Positions 1-8,811 are shown, numbered from the stretch's first letter. The stretch is 64,000 bases of DNA from Bradyrhizobium sp. 141 (GCF_023074055.1 NZ_JADPKR010000026.1:1-64000); one strand, 5' to 3'. Numbers and translations are program-made. The notes: generated from the sequence alone by a model not told the origin.

Positions 1-91
1 ACATCCCTGCCTCCATCGACCTTTGAAAGCAGAGAATCATTCGGCTCACCGTTCGGCAAACGGAAACGCGCCAAATCACATAGATTCACAG

Positions 92-210
92 CCTCTGAGG
101 TGCGCGCCCTCGCGCGCCTCGAAGGATGGGCCGCAAGCGCCCGTAGCCCGTCCTTCGAGGCTCCCCTCGCAATGCTGACGCATTGCAAGGCTCGCACCTC
201 AGGATGACGG
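92..210. repeat. Intergenic palindromic repeat (GAGGTGCG family)
   Basis: The two ends are inverted copies of each other (CTGAGGTGCG at the left, CGCACCTCAG at the right) and a second nested pair (CTCGAAGGATGGGC against GCCCGTCCTTCGAG) lies inside, so the whole stretch can fold as one long hairpin. It has no plausible coding frame. I recognise this type of element as common between genes in Bradyrhizobium; that is recall, not a search. Confidence 0.7.
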
Positions 211-230
211 CGGATTGTGTGGCAAGGCTC

Positions 231-301
231 TGTAGCCCGGATGAACGCAGCGATATCCGGGACCGCGCTCCCGCATATCGCCGCGCTCATGCGGGCTACG
301 A
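231..301. repeat. REP-like repeat, family A copy 1
   Basis: Starts TGTAGCCCGGATGAACGCAG and ends in GCGGGCTACGA, so the termini are inverted (GTAGCCCG/CGGGCTAC). Two further copies with the same termini lie at 1642-1722 and 13718-13804. With the preceding repeat it fills the region before the first gene; the rest of 1-393 (1-91 and 302-393) shows no gene. Confidence 0.75.
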
Positions 302-393
302 GACTGCCCGCTTGGCACGCGCGCGCATCTCACATACGTTTCGCCTTACGCCCGCACCATCGATCATAACAGACGGGCACTGGGGAAACAGCC

Positions 394-1545
394 ATGCAAC
401 AGATCCGCGTCTGCACCCACGCAGGGCCGGGCTCGGAGCCCGTCATCCGCACCGTGCCGTGGCCGAAGGTCGGCCGCAAGGCCGCGTTGATCAAGGTCGG
501 CGCCTGCGGCGTCTGCGGCACCGATTTGCATATCCTGAAGGGTCATTGGCCGAAGCCGCTGCCCTGGCCGTTCACGCTCGGCCACGAGCTCGGCGGCGTC
601 ATCGTCGAATGCGGCGAGGAGTTCACCGAGGACTTCATGAGCAAACCGCTGAAGGTCGGCTCGAAGGTGATGATCCCGCCGCTGATGCCGTGCGGGCGCT
701 GCTATTACTGCATCCATTATCCTCAGACCGCCAACAAGTGCCTGACGCCGGTCTATTACGGCCGCTATCTCGGCTTCGACAAGGCGCCGCACATGTGGGG
801 CGGCTGGGCTGAATATGTCTATGTCGATCTCGACATGCTGCCGGGCACCAAGATCTACAAGCTGCCCGACGACATGTCGCTGCGGCTGGGCGCGCTGTCC
901 GAGCCGCTGACCTCCTGCATCCGCGCCTTCAACCGCGCCAGCCGCGCCGGTGGTTTCAGTTGGGGCGATACGGTGGTGATCCAGGGCTCGGGTCCGATCG
1001 GCATTTTGGCGGTCGCCGCCGCAAGGGAGATGGGGGCAGGGCGCGTGATCTGCGTCGGTGCGCCGGAGAAACCGCGGCTCAAGCTCGCCCGTGAGTTCGG
1101 CGCGGAGGCGACCGTCAACATCGAGCAGATCAAGTTGCCGCAGGAGCGCATCGCCCGCGTGCGCGAGATCGTGGGCGGTTTCGGCGCCGATCTCGTGATG
1201 GACTGCTCGGGCCATCCCACGGCAGGCCCCGAGGGCATCGAGATGCTGCGCGACGGCGGCACTTATGTCGAGATGGGCCAGTTCACCGACGCCGGCTCGA
1301 TCGACACCTCCTGGCACCGCATCTGCACCAAGGACCTCAACGTACTGGGATCCTGGGGCTTCACCGGCAACGACCTGCCGCTCGGCGTCGACATGCTGTA
1401 TCGCACCGCGGGCAAATATCCCTGGCTGAAGATGCAGACGATCTATCCTTTCACGGAAGAAGGCGTCGCGCAGGCGGTGAGGGATGCGATGGCGATGAAG
1501 ACGGTGAAGTCGACCATCGTGCCGTGGCCGGAGCTGGTGGAGTAG
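394..1545 (+). CDS. Zinc-dependent alcohol dehydrogenase family protein
   Basis: A 383-residue medium-chain dehydrogenase/reductase. The N-terminal GroES-like domain carries the catalytic-zinc signature GACGVCGTD (Cys about 41) and GHELGG (His about 65), and the structural-zinc lobe is complete, with CGRCYYC followed by a fourth Cys about 11 residues later. The Rossmann half has a GSGPIG dinucleotide motif near residue 195. It should oxidise an alcohol or polyol with NAD(P)+ in the cytosol, in the threonine/sorbitol dehydrogenase-like group; the substrate cannot be read from sequence. It stands alone between repeats, so no operon informs its role. Confidence 0.88.
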   Translation: MQQIRVCTHAGPGSEPVIRTVPWPKVGRKAALIKVGACGVCGTDLHILKGHWPKPLPWPFTLGHELGGVIVECGEEFTEDFMSKPLKVGSKVMIPPLMPCGRCYYCIHYPQTANKCLTPVYYGRYLGFDKAPHMWGGWAEYVYVDLDMLPGTKIYKLPDDMSLRLGALSEPLTSCIRAFNRASRAGGFSWGDTVVIQGSGPIGILAVAAAREMGAGRVICVGAPEKPRLKLAREFGAEATVNIEQIKLPQERIARVREIVGGFGADLVMDCSGHPTAGPEGIEMLRDGGTYVEMGQFTDAGSIDTSWHRICTKDLNVLGSWGFTGNDLPLGVDMLYRTAGKYPWLKMQTIYPFTEEGVAQAVRDAMAMKTVKSTIVPWPELVE

Positions 1546-1641
1546 CCGATGCCATCGATCCCGCACGATCTCGCGGCGTGATTGCGCGCCGCTTTATGAG
1601 CTGAGCTATGGTGGTGGGCTGCTGCGTTAGTCTCCAGTCTT

Positions 1642-1722
1642 GTAGCCCGGATGAGCGAAGCGAAATCCGGGGTGCTTGTGGGGAAAGCAATTCCGCATGT
1701 CGCTCCGCTCATGCGGGCTACG
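1642..1722. repeat. REP-like repeat, family A copy 2
   Basis: Inverted termini TGTAGCCCGGATG and CATGCGGGCTACG with an internal AGCGAAGCGAAATCCGGG block. Same family as 231-301 and 13718-13804. It lies between the alcohol dehydrogenase and the glyoxalase-fold gene, where it could act as a transcript-stabilising or attenuating hairpin. Confidence 0.75.
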
Positions 1723-1747
1723 TCCGGGCTTTTGAATAAAGGACACG

Positions 1748-2176
1748 ATGACGAACGAACAGACAACCGAACCAACCCCGCGCGCCCGCTGGCCCTTCCA
1801 CGCCATCCGCGCGATCGACTACACCGTCATCTTCGTGCGTGACATGGCGGCAATGCGCCGCTTCTACGAGGATGTCCTCGCCTTGTCCCTGCTGCGTGAG
1901 CTTTCGCCGAACTGGATCGAGTACGGCATCGGCCCCAACACGCTCGCGCTCGCACGACCGAGCCGGACCGCGGCCGACGCACCGATGCCGGCGGGCAGTG
2001 CCTCGTTGCAACTGGCGTTCAAGGTGTCGGCCGCCCAGGTCGACCAATGCGCCGACGAACTCGTTCGGCAGGGCGTTGCGCTGCTATCCCCGCCGACGAA
2101 CCAGTCCTTCGGCCACCGCACCCTGTTCTTCCGCGACCCCGACGGCAATCTGCTGGAGGTCTATGCGGAGATCTGA
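1748..2176 (+). CDS. VOC (glyoxalase/bleomycin resistance) superfamily protein
   Basis: A 142-residue single-domain protein. It begins its fold with a beta strand IDYTVIFVRDMAAMRRFYED and ends with the typical FFRDPDGNLLEVYAE strand, where the Glu is the usual last metal ligand. The first ligand position (His in glyoxalase I) is Tyr here, so metal binding is uncertain. Family members isomerise, cleave aromatic rings or sequester drugs; the reaction is unknown. Start is the ATG of MTNEQTTEP, preceded by AAAGGACACG, a good ribosome-binding site. Confidence 0.85.
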   Translation: MTNEQTTEPTPRARWPFHAIRAIDYTVIFVRDMAAMRRFYEDVLALSLLRELSPNWIEYGIGPNTLALARPSRTAADAPMPAGSASLQLAFKVSAAQVDQCADELVRQGVALLSPPTNQSFGHRTLFFRDPDGNLLEVYAEI

Positions 2177-2228
2177 CCGGCGATGCCCAAAAAGTTCCAT
2201 CTGATTTCCCCGAACTATTCACGCGGAG

Positions 2229-2789
2229 GTGAAACTTAGGCCCAAGTTCCGGCTTTCACTTCGCGGGAGAAGTGCCGTGAAGCGAATCCTGAAACCACTC
2301 ACTTACATCCTGGCTGCGATCTACTTCCTGGTGGATGCGGTTTTCATGGCCGTAGCGAAGCCGATCTCGCGCTGGATCGAGCGGCATTTCGTATTCGAGC
2401 GACTACGAACCTGGATCAGATCGCTGCCGCCTTATGGGTCGCTCGCGCTGTTTTCCGTGCCCGTGATCATTCTGGAGCCGGTCAAGCCGGTGGCGGCCTA
2501 TCTCGCCGCGACCGGTCAGGTCCTGAGCGGTGCCATGACTTTCATCGTCGGCGAACTGCTCAAGCTGGTGCTGGTCGAGCGCCTGTTCCATCTCACGCGT
2601 GACAAGCTGATGAGGATTCCGGCTTTCGCCTGGGCGTACGGGAAGTTCGCCGAGGTGAGGGCGTGGATACAAGCAACCGAAGCCTGGCGGGTCGTCCGCG
2701 CCTTGAGCCGCGCTGCGCGAGACCGTGTGGCGCAGGTACGAGCAACGCTGATCGAGGCCTTTAGCAAGCCGGCGACCTCCAGGGACTAG
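2229..2789 (+). CDS. Hypothetical membrane-associated protein
   Basis: A 186-residue protein I cannot assign. It starts at a GTG behind GCGGAG; an alternative GTG at 2277 (VKRILKPL) has GGGAGAAG ahead of it and is equally plausible, giving 170 residues. Hydrophobic stretches at about residues 26-45 and 70-105 alternate with basic amphipathic segments (RWIERHF, RTWIRS), suggesting a peripheral or re-entrant inner-membrane protein. The C-terminal third is a basic helical region. It is followed head-to-tail by the cupin gene on the other strand. Confidence 0.6.
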   Translation: MKLRPKFRLSLRGRSAVKRILKPLTYILAAIYFLVDAVFMAVAKPISRWIERHFVFERLRTWIRSLPPYGSLALFSVPVIILEPVKPVAAYLAATGQVLSGAMTFIVGELLKLVLVERLFHLTRDKLMRIPAFAWAYGKFAEVRAWIQATEAWRVVRALSRAARDRVAQVRATLIEAFSKPATSRD

Positions 2790-2820
2790 ACTTGAGGCAC
2801 TAGACTTGGCGAATTGACCG

Positions 2821-3174
2821 CTACACGAGCTTGCGCGCCGCAGCAGTCGCCTTGTCGCCCGTGTTCGGCGTGCCGGTCGGTTCGATCAGCATGAGGTGAA
2901 CTTCCTCGCGTGCCACCGGGCGATGCTCGACCCCTTTGGGCACGACGTAGAGCTCGCCCGGACCGAGCGTCACGGTGCGGTCTCGCAACTCGATGTCCAG
3001 ATGGCCTTTCAGGACGAGAAAGAAATCGTCGGTGTCGTCGTGTTTGTGCCAGGTGAATTCGCCCATCACCTTCACCACCATCACGTCGCAATCATTGAAG
3101 GTCGTGACCGTGCGCGGGGACCAATGGTCGTGAAAAGTCGCGAGCTTGTCGGCGAGCGATATGCTGTCGGCCAT
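2821..3174 (-). CDS. Cupin domain-containing protein
   Basis: A 117-residue single cupin. Motif 1 reads GEFTWHKHDDTDDFFLVLKG with the HxH...E metal-ligand pattern, and motif 2 is GPGELYVVPKGVEHRP with the final His. The barrel fold is therefore complete and probably binds one metal ion. It may be a small isomerase, dioxygenase or binding protein; neighbours do not help. The ATG is preceded by AAAGGGGGACAC, an unusually strong ribosome-binding site. Confidence 0.85.
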   Translation of the reverse strand: MADSISLADKLATFHDHWSPRTVTTFNDCDVMVVKVMGEFTWHKHDDTDDFFLVLKGHLDIELRDRTVTLGPGELYVVPKGVEHRPVAREEVHLMLIEPTGTPNTGDKATAAARKLV

Positions 3175-3455
3175 GTGTCCCCCTTTGCTATCTCGTGAGG
3201 CACAATCTGGGAAGGGATGGTCGAGGCGACAAGTCCGTATCCGTTAACCTGTCGAAGTGGTCCAAAAACCCGCTGCAACCTTCAGGCGCGGCTCTTTTTG
3301 CGAAGCCATGCATCATAGGCATGGTGATTTCCGAGCGCTTGGCGTAAAGAGCGCCCAGATCAAATCAGCGTGCGGCCGGGCCGTTTGCCCCCCACGCCAG
3401 CTCAGGCCCACCGGTTCACCGTTTGCGCGCCTGAATTAACCAAGGTTTCCATCCC

Positions 3456-5402
3456 GTGTCTTTTCCGGCCCTGACCCCGCCGCTCGCCCAAGCTTTGGCC
3501 GAGCGGAACTATGATTCACCGACCCCCGTTCAGCTCGCCGTACTCGCGGACGATGCCAGCGATCGCGACCTCCTGGTTTCGGCGCAGACCGGCTCTGGCA
3601 AGACCCTCGCTTATGGCCTTGCCATGGCCAGGGATCTGCTCGGCGATGCCGAGCGGTTCGAGCAGGCAGCCGCACCGCTCGCCCTCATCGTGGCACCGAC
3701 CCGTGAGCTCGCGATGCAGGTCCACCGCGAACTCGCATGGCTCTATGGGCATGCGGGCGGGCGCGTGGTCTCCTGCGTCGGCGGCATGGATCCGCGCCGC
3801 GAGCAGCGCGAGCTGACGGTCGGCGCCCACATCGTGGTCGGCACGCCCGGCCGGCTCTGCGACCATTTGCGGCGCGGCCGTCTCGACGTCTCGGAATTGA
3901 AAGCGGTCGTCCTCGACGAGGCCGACGAGATGCTCAATCTCGGCTTTCGCGAGGACATGGAATTCATCCTCGAGACCACGCCGGAGACGCGCCGCACGTT
4001 GATGTTCTCGGCGACGTTCCCGCGCGGCATCGTCGCGCTGGCCAAGCAATATCAGCAGCAGGCGTTCCGGATCGAGGTTGCCGGCGACGAGGGCGGTCAC
4101 GCTGATATCGAGTATCGCGCCATCCGGATTGCGCCCGCCGATGCCGAGCACGCGGTCGTCAACGTGCTGCGCTTCTACGAGGCGCCGAGCGCTCTCGTGT
4201 TCTGCAGCACACGCGATCACGTCAGGCATTTGCAGGCGGCGCTGCTGGAGCGCGGCTTCTCCGTGGTCGCGCTCTCAGGCGAATTAACGCAGAACGAGCG
4301 CACCATGGCGCTGCAGTCGCTCCGCGACGGACGCGCCCGCGTCTGCGTCGCGACCGACGTTGCCGCCCGCGGCATCGACCTGCCGAGCCTCGACCTCGTC
4401 ATTCATGCGGACCTGCCCAACGACGCCGAGGTGATGCAGCATCGCTCGGGCCGCACCGGGCGCGCGGGGCGAAAGGGGACCAGCGTCCTCCTGGTGCCGC
4501 CCGCCCGCCGGCGGCGCGCGGAGCTGCTGCTCAATCTCTCAGGCATCGATGCGGTCTGGGGAACGGTGCCGCAGGCGGACGAAATCCGCAAGCTCGATCA
4601 CGATCGCATGAAGGACGTGTTGTTCACCGAGGAGACGACGGCCGACGATCTGGCGCTGGCCCAGGCGCTCCTGGCCGAGCGATCGGCTCAGGATATCGCC
4701 GCGGCACTGGCGCGGCTTTACCGTGCGCGGCTGCCGTCGCCCGAAGACATCATCGATCCCGGCGAGCGCAGCGGCAAGCCGCGCGAGGATCGCGGTCGCG
4801 ACAGATTTCAAGGCGAAGGCGGCGATGATCGCGCCGCGAGGCCTCGATCGAAATCCGGCAAGGCGTCCTCGAAGCACGGCATGTCGGAGACCAGCGTCTG
4901 GTTCCGCGCCGCGATCGGACGACGCAAGAATGCGGAGGCACGCTGGCTGCTGCCGATGATCTGCCGCCGCGGCGGCATCGACAAGGGCGACATCGGCGCC
5001 ATCAAGATCATGGATACCACGACCGAGTTCGAGATTTCCGAGCGGGTCGCGGAGTCGTTCGCCGCAAAGGTCAAGCGTCCGGACAAGGAGGACAGCATCC
5101 GGATCGAGCTGATGGCGGACGCGCCGCAGCGACAGGAACGTTCGGAAGAGCGGTCCCATGCGCCCCGGCGCGAGGCCGGCGAGCATCGTGAACGGCGCGA
5201 CGAACGTCCGCGCGAGGCACGTGAATTCAAACCACGCGGCAAGCCACCCGGCGAGCGCGGACCAAGATTCGACGAGGCTCCTTCCTTTGGAACAAAAAAG
5301 AAGCATCGCGACAAGCAGGCCCGCGCGGAGCCCTCGGTCACCCCGTGGCCGGTGAAGGGCGCGCCGGGAAAGAAGACGAAGAAGAAAAAGCATCGCGGCT
5401 GA
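3456..5402 (+). CDS. DEAD-box ATP-dependent RNA helicase with DbpA-type RNA-binding domain
   Basis: A 648-residue RNA helicase. All core motifs are visible in order: AQTGSGKT (Walker A), PTRELA, DEAD (box II), SAT (motif III) and HRSGRTGRAGR (motif VI). After a charged linker there is a DbpA-like C-terminal RNA-binding fold (WFRAAIGRRKNAEARWLLP... IGAIKIMDTTTEFEIS, about residues 485-540) and a Lys/Arg-rich tail. DbpA-type domains contact rRNA, so a role in ribosome assembly or cold-stress RNA remodelling is likely. Translation starts at GTG. The 280-base leader upstream is gene-free, as often found for cold-regulated helicases. Confidence 0.92.
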   Translation: MSFPALTPPLAQALAERNYDSPTPVQLAVLADDASDRDLLVSAQTGSGKTLAYGLAMARDLLGDAERFEQAAAPLALIVAPTRELAMQVHRELAWLYGHAGGRVVSCVGGMDPRREQRELTVGAHIVVGTPGRLCDHLRRGRLDVSELKAVVLDEADEMLNLGFREDMEFILETTPETRRTLMFSATFPRGIVALAKQYQQQAFRIEVAGDEGGHADIEYRAIRIAPADAEHAVVNVLRFYEAPSALVFCSTRDHVRHLQAALLERGFSVVALSGELTQNERTMALQSLRDGRARVCVATDVAARGIDLPSLDLVIHADLPNDAEVMQHRSGRTGRAGRKGTSVLLVPPARRRRAELLLNLSGIDAVWGTVPQADEIRKLDHDRMKDVLFTEETTADDLALAQALLAERSAQDIAAALARLYRARLPSPEDIIDPGERSGKPREDRGRDRFQGEGGDDRAARPRSKSGKASSKHGMSETSVWFRAAIGRRKNAEARWLLPMICRRGGIDKGDIGAIKIMDTTTEFEISERVAESFAAKVKRPDKEDSIRIELMADAPQRQERSEERSHAPRREAGEHRERRDERPREAREFKPRGKPPGERGPRFDEAPSFGTKKKHRDKQARAEPSVTPWPVKGAPGKKTKKKKHRG

Positions 5403-5424
5403 GCGACCGCCGTTCAGGACGGCA

Positions 5425-5456
5425 ATGATGCCGCCGGATTGCACCGGCGGCATCAT
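5425..5456. terminator. Bidirectional hairpin between convergent genes
   Basis: A perfect 13-bp stem (ATGATGCCGCCGG / CCGGCGGCATCAT) with a 6-base loop lies between the helicase stop (5402) and the stop of the convergent gene (5477). There is no long T run, so termination may be partly Rho-dependent. Confidence 0.65.
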
Positions 5457-5476
5457 CTGAAAGGTCAGGTGTGAGT

Positions 5477-5785
5477 TCAGCGGCCGCCACCGCCGCCGCC
5501 TCCACCACCTCCTCCTCCGCCGCCACCACCGCCGGCATCGCGCATGGACGAGCTGTAGCGGGGATCGGTCTGCTTCATGTAGGTCGGCGAGGTATCGTTG
5601 GCGAGGCGAGCGACGGGGCGGCGTGCGCGGCCCGGGGTCGACGACTCGGCGACGATGCCACAGCTTTCGAAGAAGGCGAATTGGCAGCCATCGGTTCGGT
5701 GTTGCGCCGCATTGGCGCTGGTCGCGACGAACGCGCTTGTCGCGACGCATGCAATCAAAGCAACTTTCGACAATGTGAGCTTCAT
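5477..5785 (-). CDS. Small exported protein with polyglycine C-terminus
   Basis: A 102-residue protein with a clear Sec signal peptide (KLTLSKVALIACVATSAFVATSANA, cleavage after ANA, about residue 26). The mature part has two Cys (GCQFAFFESCG) and then a low-complexity tail of seventeen consecutive glycines before a final Arg. The glycine codons are mixed (GGC, GGT, GGA), so the run has been kept by selection or made by old expansion rather than by recent slippage. No family recognised. RBS is GGAG seven bases before the ATG. Confidence 0.7.
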   Translation of the reverse strand: MKLTLSKVALIACVATSAFVATSANAAQHRTDGCQFAFFESCGIVAESSTPGRARRPVARLANDTSPTYMKQTDPRYSSSMRDAGGGGGGGGGGGGGGGGGR

Positions 5786-5906
5786 GGATATTCTCCAGCC
5801 TCAGTTGGCGAGACCGGAACGGCTCGCACACACCTTCGACGGAGCCTGACCTGACCCGGTTCGAGAGCGCCGCTTCACGCCCGCGTGAGCCGGCCGGGGA
5901 GGAACG

Positions 5907-6413
5907 TTACGCCGCGGTAAGGTCGCGCAGCATGTATGTCGCGCCTTCGCCATAGGAGGCGAGCTTCGCGCGCAGGTCCGCCTCCGTCGTGACGGGCCGA
6001 AAGCCGAGGCGCTGCCACAGCGGCCGCGTCGCGTAGACCGAGACCAGCGCGAGCGTTGCGATGCCTGACGCACGCGCCAGCTGCTCGATATCTGCGATAT
6101 AGGCGCGCAGAACGCCGCCGCGAAAATCCGGCAAGACGGCGACGTCGTGGACGTAGAGGCAATCCGCATCGTCAGGCAATTGTGCGATGAAAGCGTCGAG
6201 CGGCGGAATCCGGTGCTGCTTCCAGGGATGCGAAAACCCGTAGCCGGCGATCGCATCGTCGGTGACAAGCACGCGGCAGCCATCGGGATAGAGCCGCATC
6301 TTCTCGGCGAACACCTCGGGCCTTTCAGGAAGACCAGGATGTATCCGCGCCGCGATGGCGCTGATCGCGGGCAGGTCGAATGCGTGCGCGGGACGCCAAT
6401 GCGGCTTGCTCAT
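5907..6413 (-). CDS. GNAT-family N-acetyltransferase
   Basis: A 168-residue acetyltransferase. The middle region LYVHDVAVLPDFRGGVLRAYIADIEQLARASG is motif A of the GNAT fold, with the V-x-x-x-x-RG(G/x)G-type acetyl-CoA pyrophosphate loop slightly degenerate (RGGV). The following LVSVYATRPLWQRLGF segment is motif B. It transfers acetyl from acetyl-CoA to an unknown amine. Start at ATG behind GGAAAG; transcribed divergently from the exported repeat protein at 6559. Confidence 0.85.
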   Translation of the reverse strand: MSKPHWRPAHAFDLPAISAIAARIHPGLPERPEVFAEKMRLYPDGCRVLVTDDAIAGYGFSHPWKQHRIPPLDAFIAQLPDDADCLYVHDVAVLPDFRGGVLRAYIADIEQLARASGIATLALVSVYATRPLWQRLGFRPVTTEADLRAKLASYGEGATYMLRDLTAA

Positions 6414-6558
6414 GTCTTTCCGTCGTTCCGTCTCGGTCGGTGCAGTTTATTCCGCTGCGCCAGCGCGCGCAGCGAAAAATATCTTGCCGCCGTCTCAGGA
6501 ATACCAGGCCGCGCGCGGCGTCCTACCCATGCAAGCCAATTGCATGACAGGAGATATC

Positions 6559-6945
6559 ATGACGTCCTCGATCCGCCTCGCGCTCACGCTCGCAATGTCG
6601 CTCGCGATCGTTCCCGCCGCCTTCGCCGCGCCGCCGACCAAGACGGGCAAGACCGACAAGGGCAACGTGCTCACCGATGCCAAGGGCATGACGCTCTACA
6701 CCTTCGACAAGGATACGGACGGCAAGTCGGCCTGCAACGGTCCATGTGCGACCAACTGGCCGGTGCTGAAGGCCGAGGCGAGCGATGCCGGCAGCGACGG
6801 CTACACCATCATCGCGCGCGACGACGGCTCGAAGCAGTGGGCCTACAAGGGCAAGCCGCTCTATACCTTCGCCAAGGACCAGAAGCCCGGCGACGTCACC
6901 GGCGACGGCTTCTTGAACGGCGCCTGGCATCTGGCGATGCCGTAA
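6559..6945 (+). CDS. Exported COG4315-type repeat protein
   Basis: I chose the ATG at 6559 (MTSSIRLALTLAMSLAIVP) because it follows ACAGGAG and opens a Sec signal peptide cleaved near AFAAP; longer frames upstream lack this. The 128-residue product has two copies of the secreted-lipoprotein repeat: GMTLYTFDKDTDGKSACNGPCATNWP and KPLYTFAKDQKPGDVTGDG. The two Cys in SACNGPC are typical. The family (predicted periplasmic, no known enzyme activity) is often co-regulated with extracytoplasmic stress; its function is unknown. Confidence 0.85.
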   Translation: MTSSIRLALTLAMSLAIVPAAFAAPPTKTGKTDKGNVLTDAKGMTLYTFDKDTDGKSACNGPCATNWPVLKAEASDAGSDGYTIIARDDGSKQWAYKGKPLYTFAKDQKPGDVTGDGFLNGAWHLAMP

Positions 6946-6958
6946 CGGCGCTCTGTCT

Positions 6959-8122
6959 TTATCTCGGATATTCGAGCTGCATCGCGACGAAGTCGGCGGT
7001 GCGCGATCCGTAGCGCGCATCGATGGCATGCAGCGTCTGGTCCAGCGCACGCGCCGGCGGCAGGTCGACGGCGGCCGGTGGCGTCTGCTTTGCCGGCCAA
7101 TCGGCCGCGACCTTGTCCGGCAGGATGCGAAGACCGCTGCGGCTTGTCTGCGCCTCTGCCGTGGCTGCGAAGGTGATGGCACGCGAGCGATAGGTGCGCG
7201 ACCACGCATCGGCGACAAGCGCAAGCGACACCTCGTCGATGCCGGGCGTCAGCGCGATTCCGAGTTGCTCGCGGTTCCAGAATGCGAGCGTGTTGGCGAT
7301 CGCCGTCAGTGCGAAGGGGCGTGTGAACTGGAACGCCTCACTGCGATGGCGCGCATCCCACTCCGCAAGACCGATCTCGCGGGCAACCGCCTCCGCCTTG
7401 GCGCGGCCGGCGATGGCCTCGACCAGGGTCAGGGCCATCGGCATGGATGCGGTGATGCCGGTCGTTGTCGCAACGCCGCGGTCGACCACCAGCCTGCGGT
7501 CCGCGACGTAGCGGATCGCGGAATGCTTTTGCAGATCGCGTACGGAATACCAGTGCGTGGTGGCCTGCCGGCCGTCGAGCAGCCCGGTGTTGGCAACGAC
7601 CTTGGCGCCGACGCAGACGCCGATGACGATCGCGCCCTTGCCGGCCTGGCTTCTGATCCACTGCAAGGCCAGTTCATCGTCCTCGCGGCTCATCGCGGGC
7701 ACGATGACGTAATCGGCGCCTTGAGGATGTAAAGCATCGAACTCGGCGATGGTCGCGTGCGGCTGCACTTTTAGCGCGGGATAGAGAGCGACAGGTCCAG
7801 GCTGCGTCGCCAATGTGAGGACGTCGGCGACATCGGCGCGCGCGAGGATGCCGTATGGCATCAGATAGTCGGTCGTCTCGCTCATGTCGTTGATGCCGAC
7901 GATGGCGATCAGGGGACGTTTGCGTTTTGGCGGCTTCAGCGCCGCAAGGCTCGCCTCGGTCTCGTCTTTGGCTATCGCAGGCGCGGTTCCCCGAGCCGGC
8001 GATCCCGGCAGCAGGAACAGCCAGGTTCCGCCGATCGCCGCTAGCAATGCCACGCAGCCGACGCCGCATAACGCCAGAATGCGCCATACCATGATGATGT
8101 CACCCGATCCTCGTTGCTTCAC
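6959..8122 (-). CDS. Membrane-anchored DJ-1/PfpI family protein
   Basis: Reading begins at GTG 8122; an ATG at 8092 (MVWRILALCGVGC) is the more natural start of the hydrophobic N-terminal anchor (residues about 3-25 from there). The rest, about 320 residues, is a GATase1-like DJ-1/PfpI domain: ALYPALKVQPHATIAEFD, then the nucleophile elbow AIVIGVCVGA and TTHW with the usual His. This is the ligand/amidase half seen in FtrA-type AraC regulators, but no helix-turn-helix follows. The C-terminal 130 residues have no recognised domain. Probably a periplasm-facing hydrolase or glyoxalase-like protein. Confidence 0.75.
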   Translation of the reverse strand: MKQRGSGDIIMVWRILALCGVGCVALLAAIGGTWLFLLPGSPARGTAPAIAKDETEASLAALKPPKRKRPLIAIVGINDMSETTDYLMPYGILARADVADVLTLATQPGPVALYPALKVQPHATIAEFDALHPQGADYVIVPAMSREDDELALQWIRSQAGKGAIVIGVCVGAKVVANTGLLDGRQATTHWYSVRDLQKHSAIRYVADRRLVVDRGVATTTGITASMPMALTLVEAIAGRAKAEAVAREIGLAEWDARHRSEAFQFTRPFALTAIANTLAFWNREQLGIALTPGIDEVSLALVADAWSRTYRSRAITFAATAEAQTSRSGLRILPDKVAADWPAKQTPPAAVDLPPARALDQTLHAIDARYGSRTADFVAMQLEYPR

Positions 8123-8256
8123 GCGAGGCGGAAGCTAACCGCTGACAACGACATCAGGAATGACGCAGATCCGGCAAAAACGGCCATCCGCATGCGCGTT
8201 GATGTCTCGCGCGGCGGGTCCTCTCGCGCACGATGCCGCGCGTCGGGCGGCGGAGA

Positions 8257-8811
8257 TTATCTCAGCCCCTCATACACCATCAGCCCGCGTGCGATCTGCA
8301 ATTTGCGGATCGCGCGCGGCAAGAGCTTCTCCGGCTGGTGCAGATAGCGCCAGGAGGTGAGGGTGAAGGCTGACAGCGCGCCGCATTCGTCGTCGAACGG
8401 TGCGAGCACGCCCGTCACGCTCACCGGCGTATGCGGGCGCGCGTTGAACGGCAGCAGCAACAGCTCGAGATAGGCCTTGCTGCCGTCCTCGCGCGCGGCC
8501 GTGACGCCGGCGATCGCACCTAACGCTTCGTCGGCGACGATGGTCGTGATCTCCTCGATCTCGCTGCGGCTCGCATCATCGAACAGCGCCGCAAAGCTCT
8601 GGTCCTTGAGGTCACACCCCGCCAGCGCGCAGACCCGCGTGCCGGCGACGCGGAACGGGAAGCCGAGGTTCGGCTCGCAGGACAGCACGAAGATGTCGCC
8701 GAGCAGGCCGCGGACCGCGGCCGGATCGATGTCGGCCCTGTCAGGGGCCCGTGCAGCGCCGCGCTTCTTGTCCCAATACGCGAAGAACGCGCGGCTCGAC
8801 GGATGTTTCAT
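8257..8811 (-). CDS. PAS_5 domain protein
   Basis: A 184-residue protein that is almost entirely one PAS_5-type domain: MKHPSSRAFFAYWDKKRG, then PDRADIDPAAVRGLLGDIFVL and FRVAGTRVCALAG. This is a common alphaproteobacterial stand-alone family found in many paralogues. PAS_5 proteins are sensory or adaptor modules of unknown partners. The GGDEF/EAL protein at 15 kb carries a related N-terminal PAS segment. There is no effector domain here. Confidence 0.82.
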   Translation of the reverse strand: MKHPSSRAFFAYWDKKRGAARAPDRADIDPAAVRGLLGDIFVLSCEPNLGFPFRVAGTRVCALAGCDLKDQSFAALFDDASRSEIEEITTIVADEALGAIAGVTAAREDGSKAYLELLLLPFNARPHTPVSVTGVLAPFDDECGALSAFTLTSWRYLHQPEKLLPRAIRKLQIARGLMVYEGLR

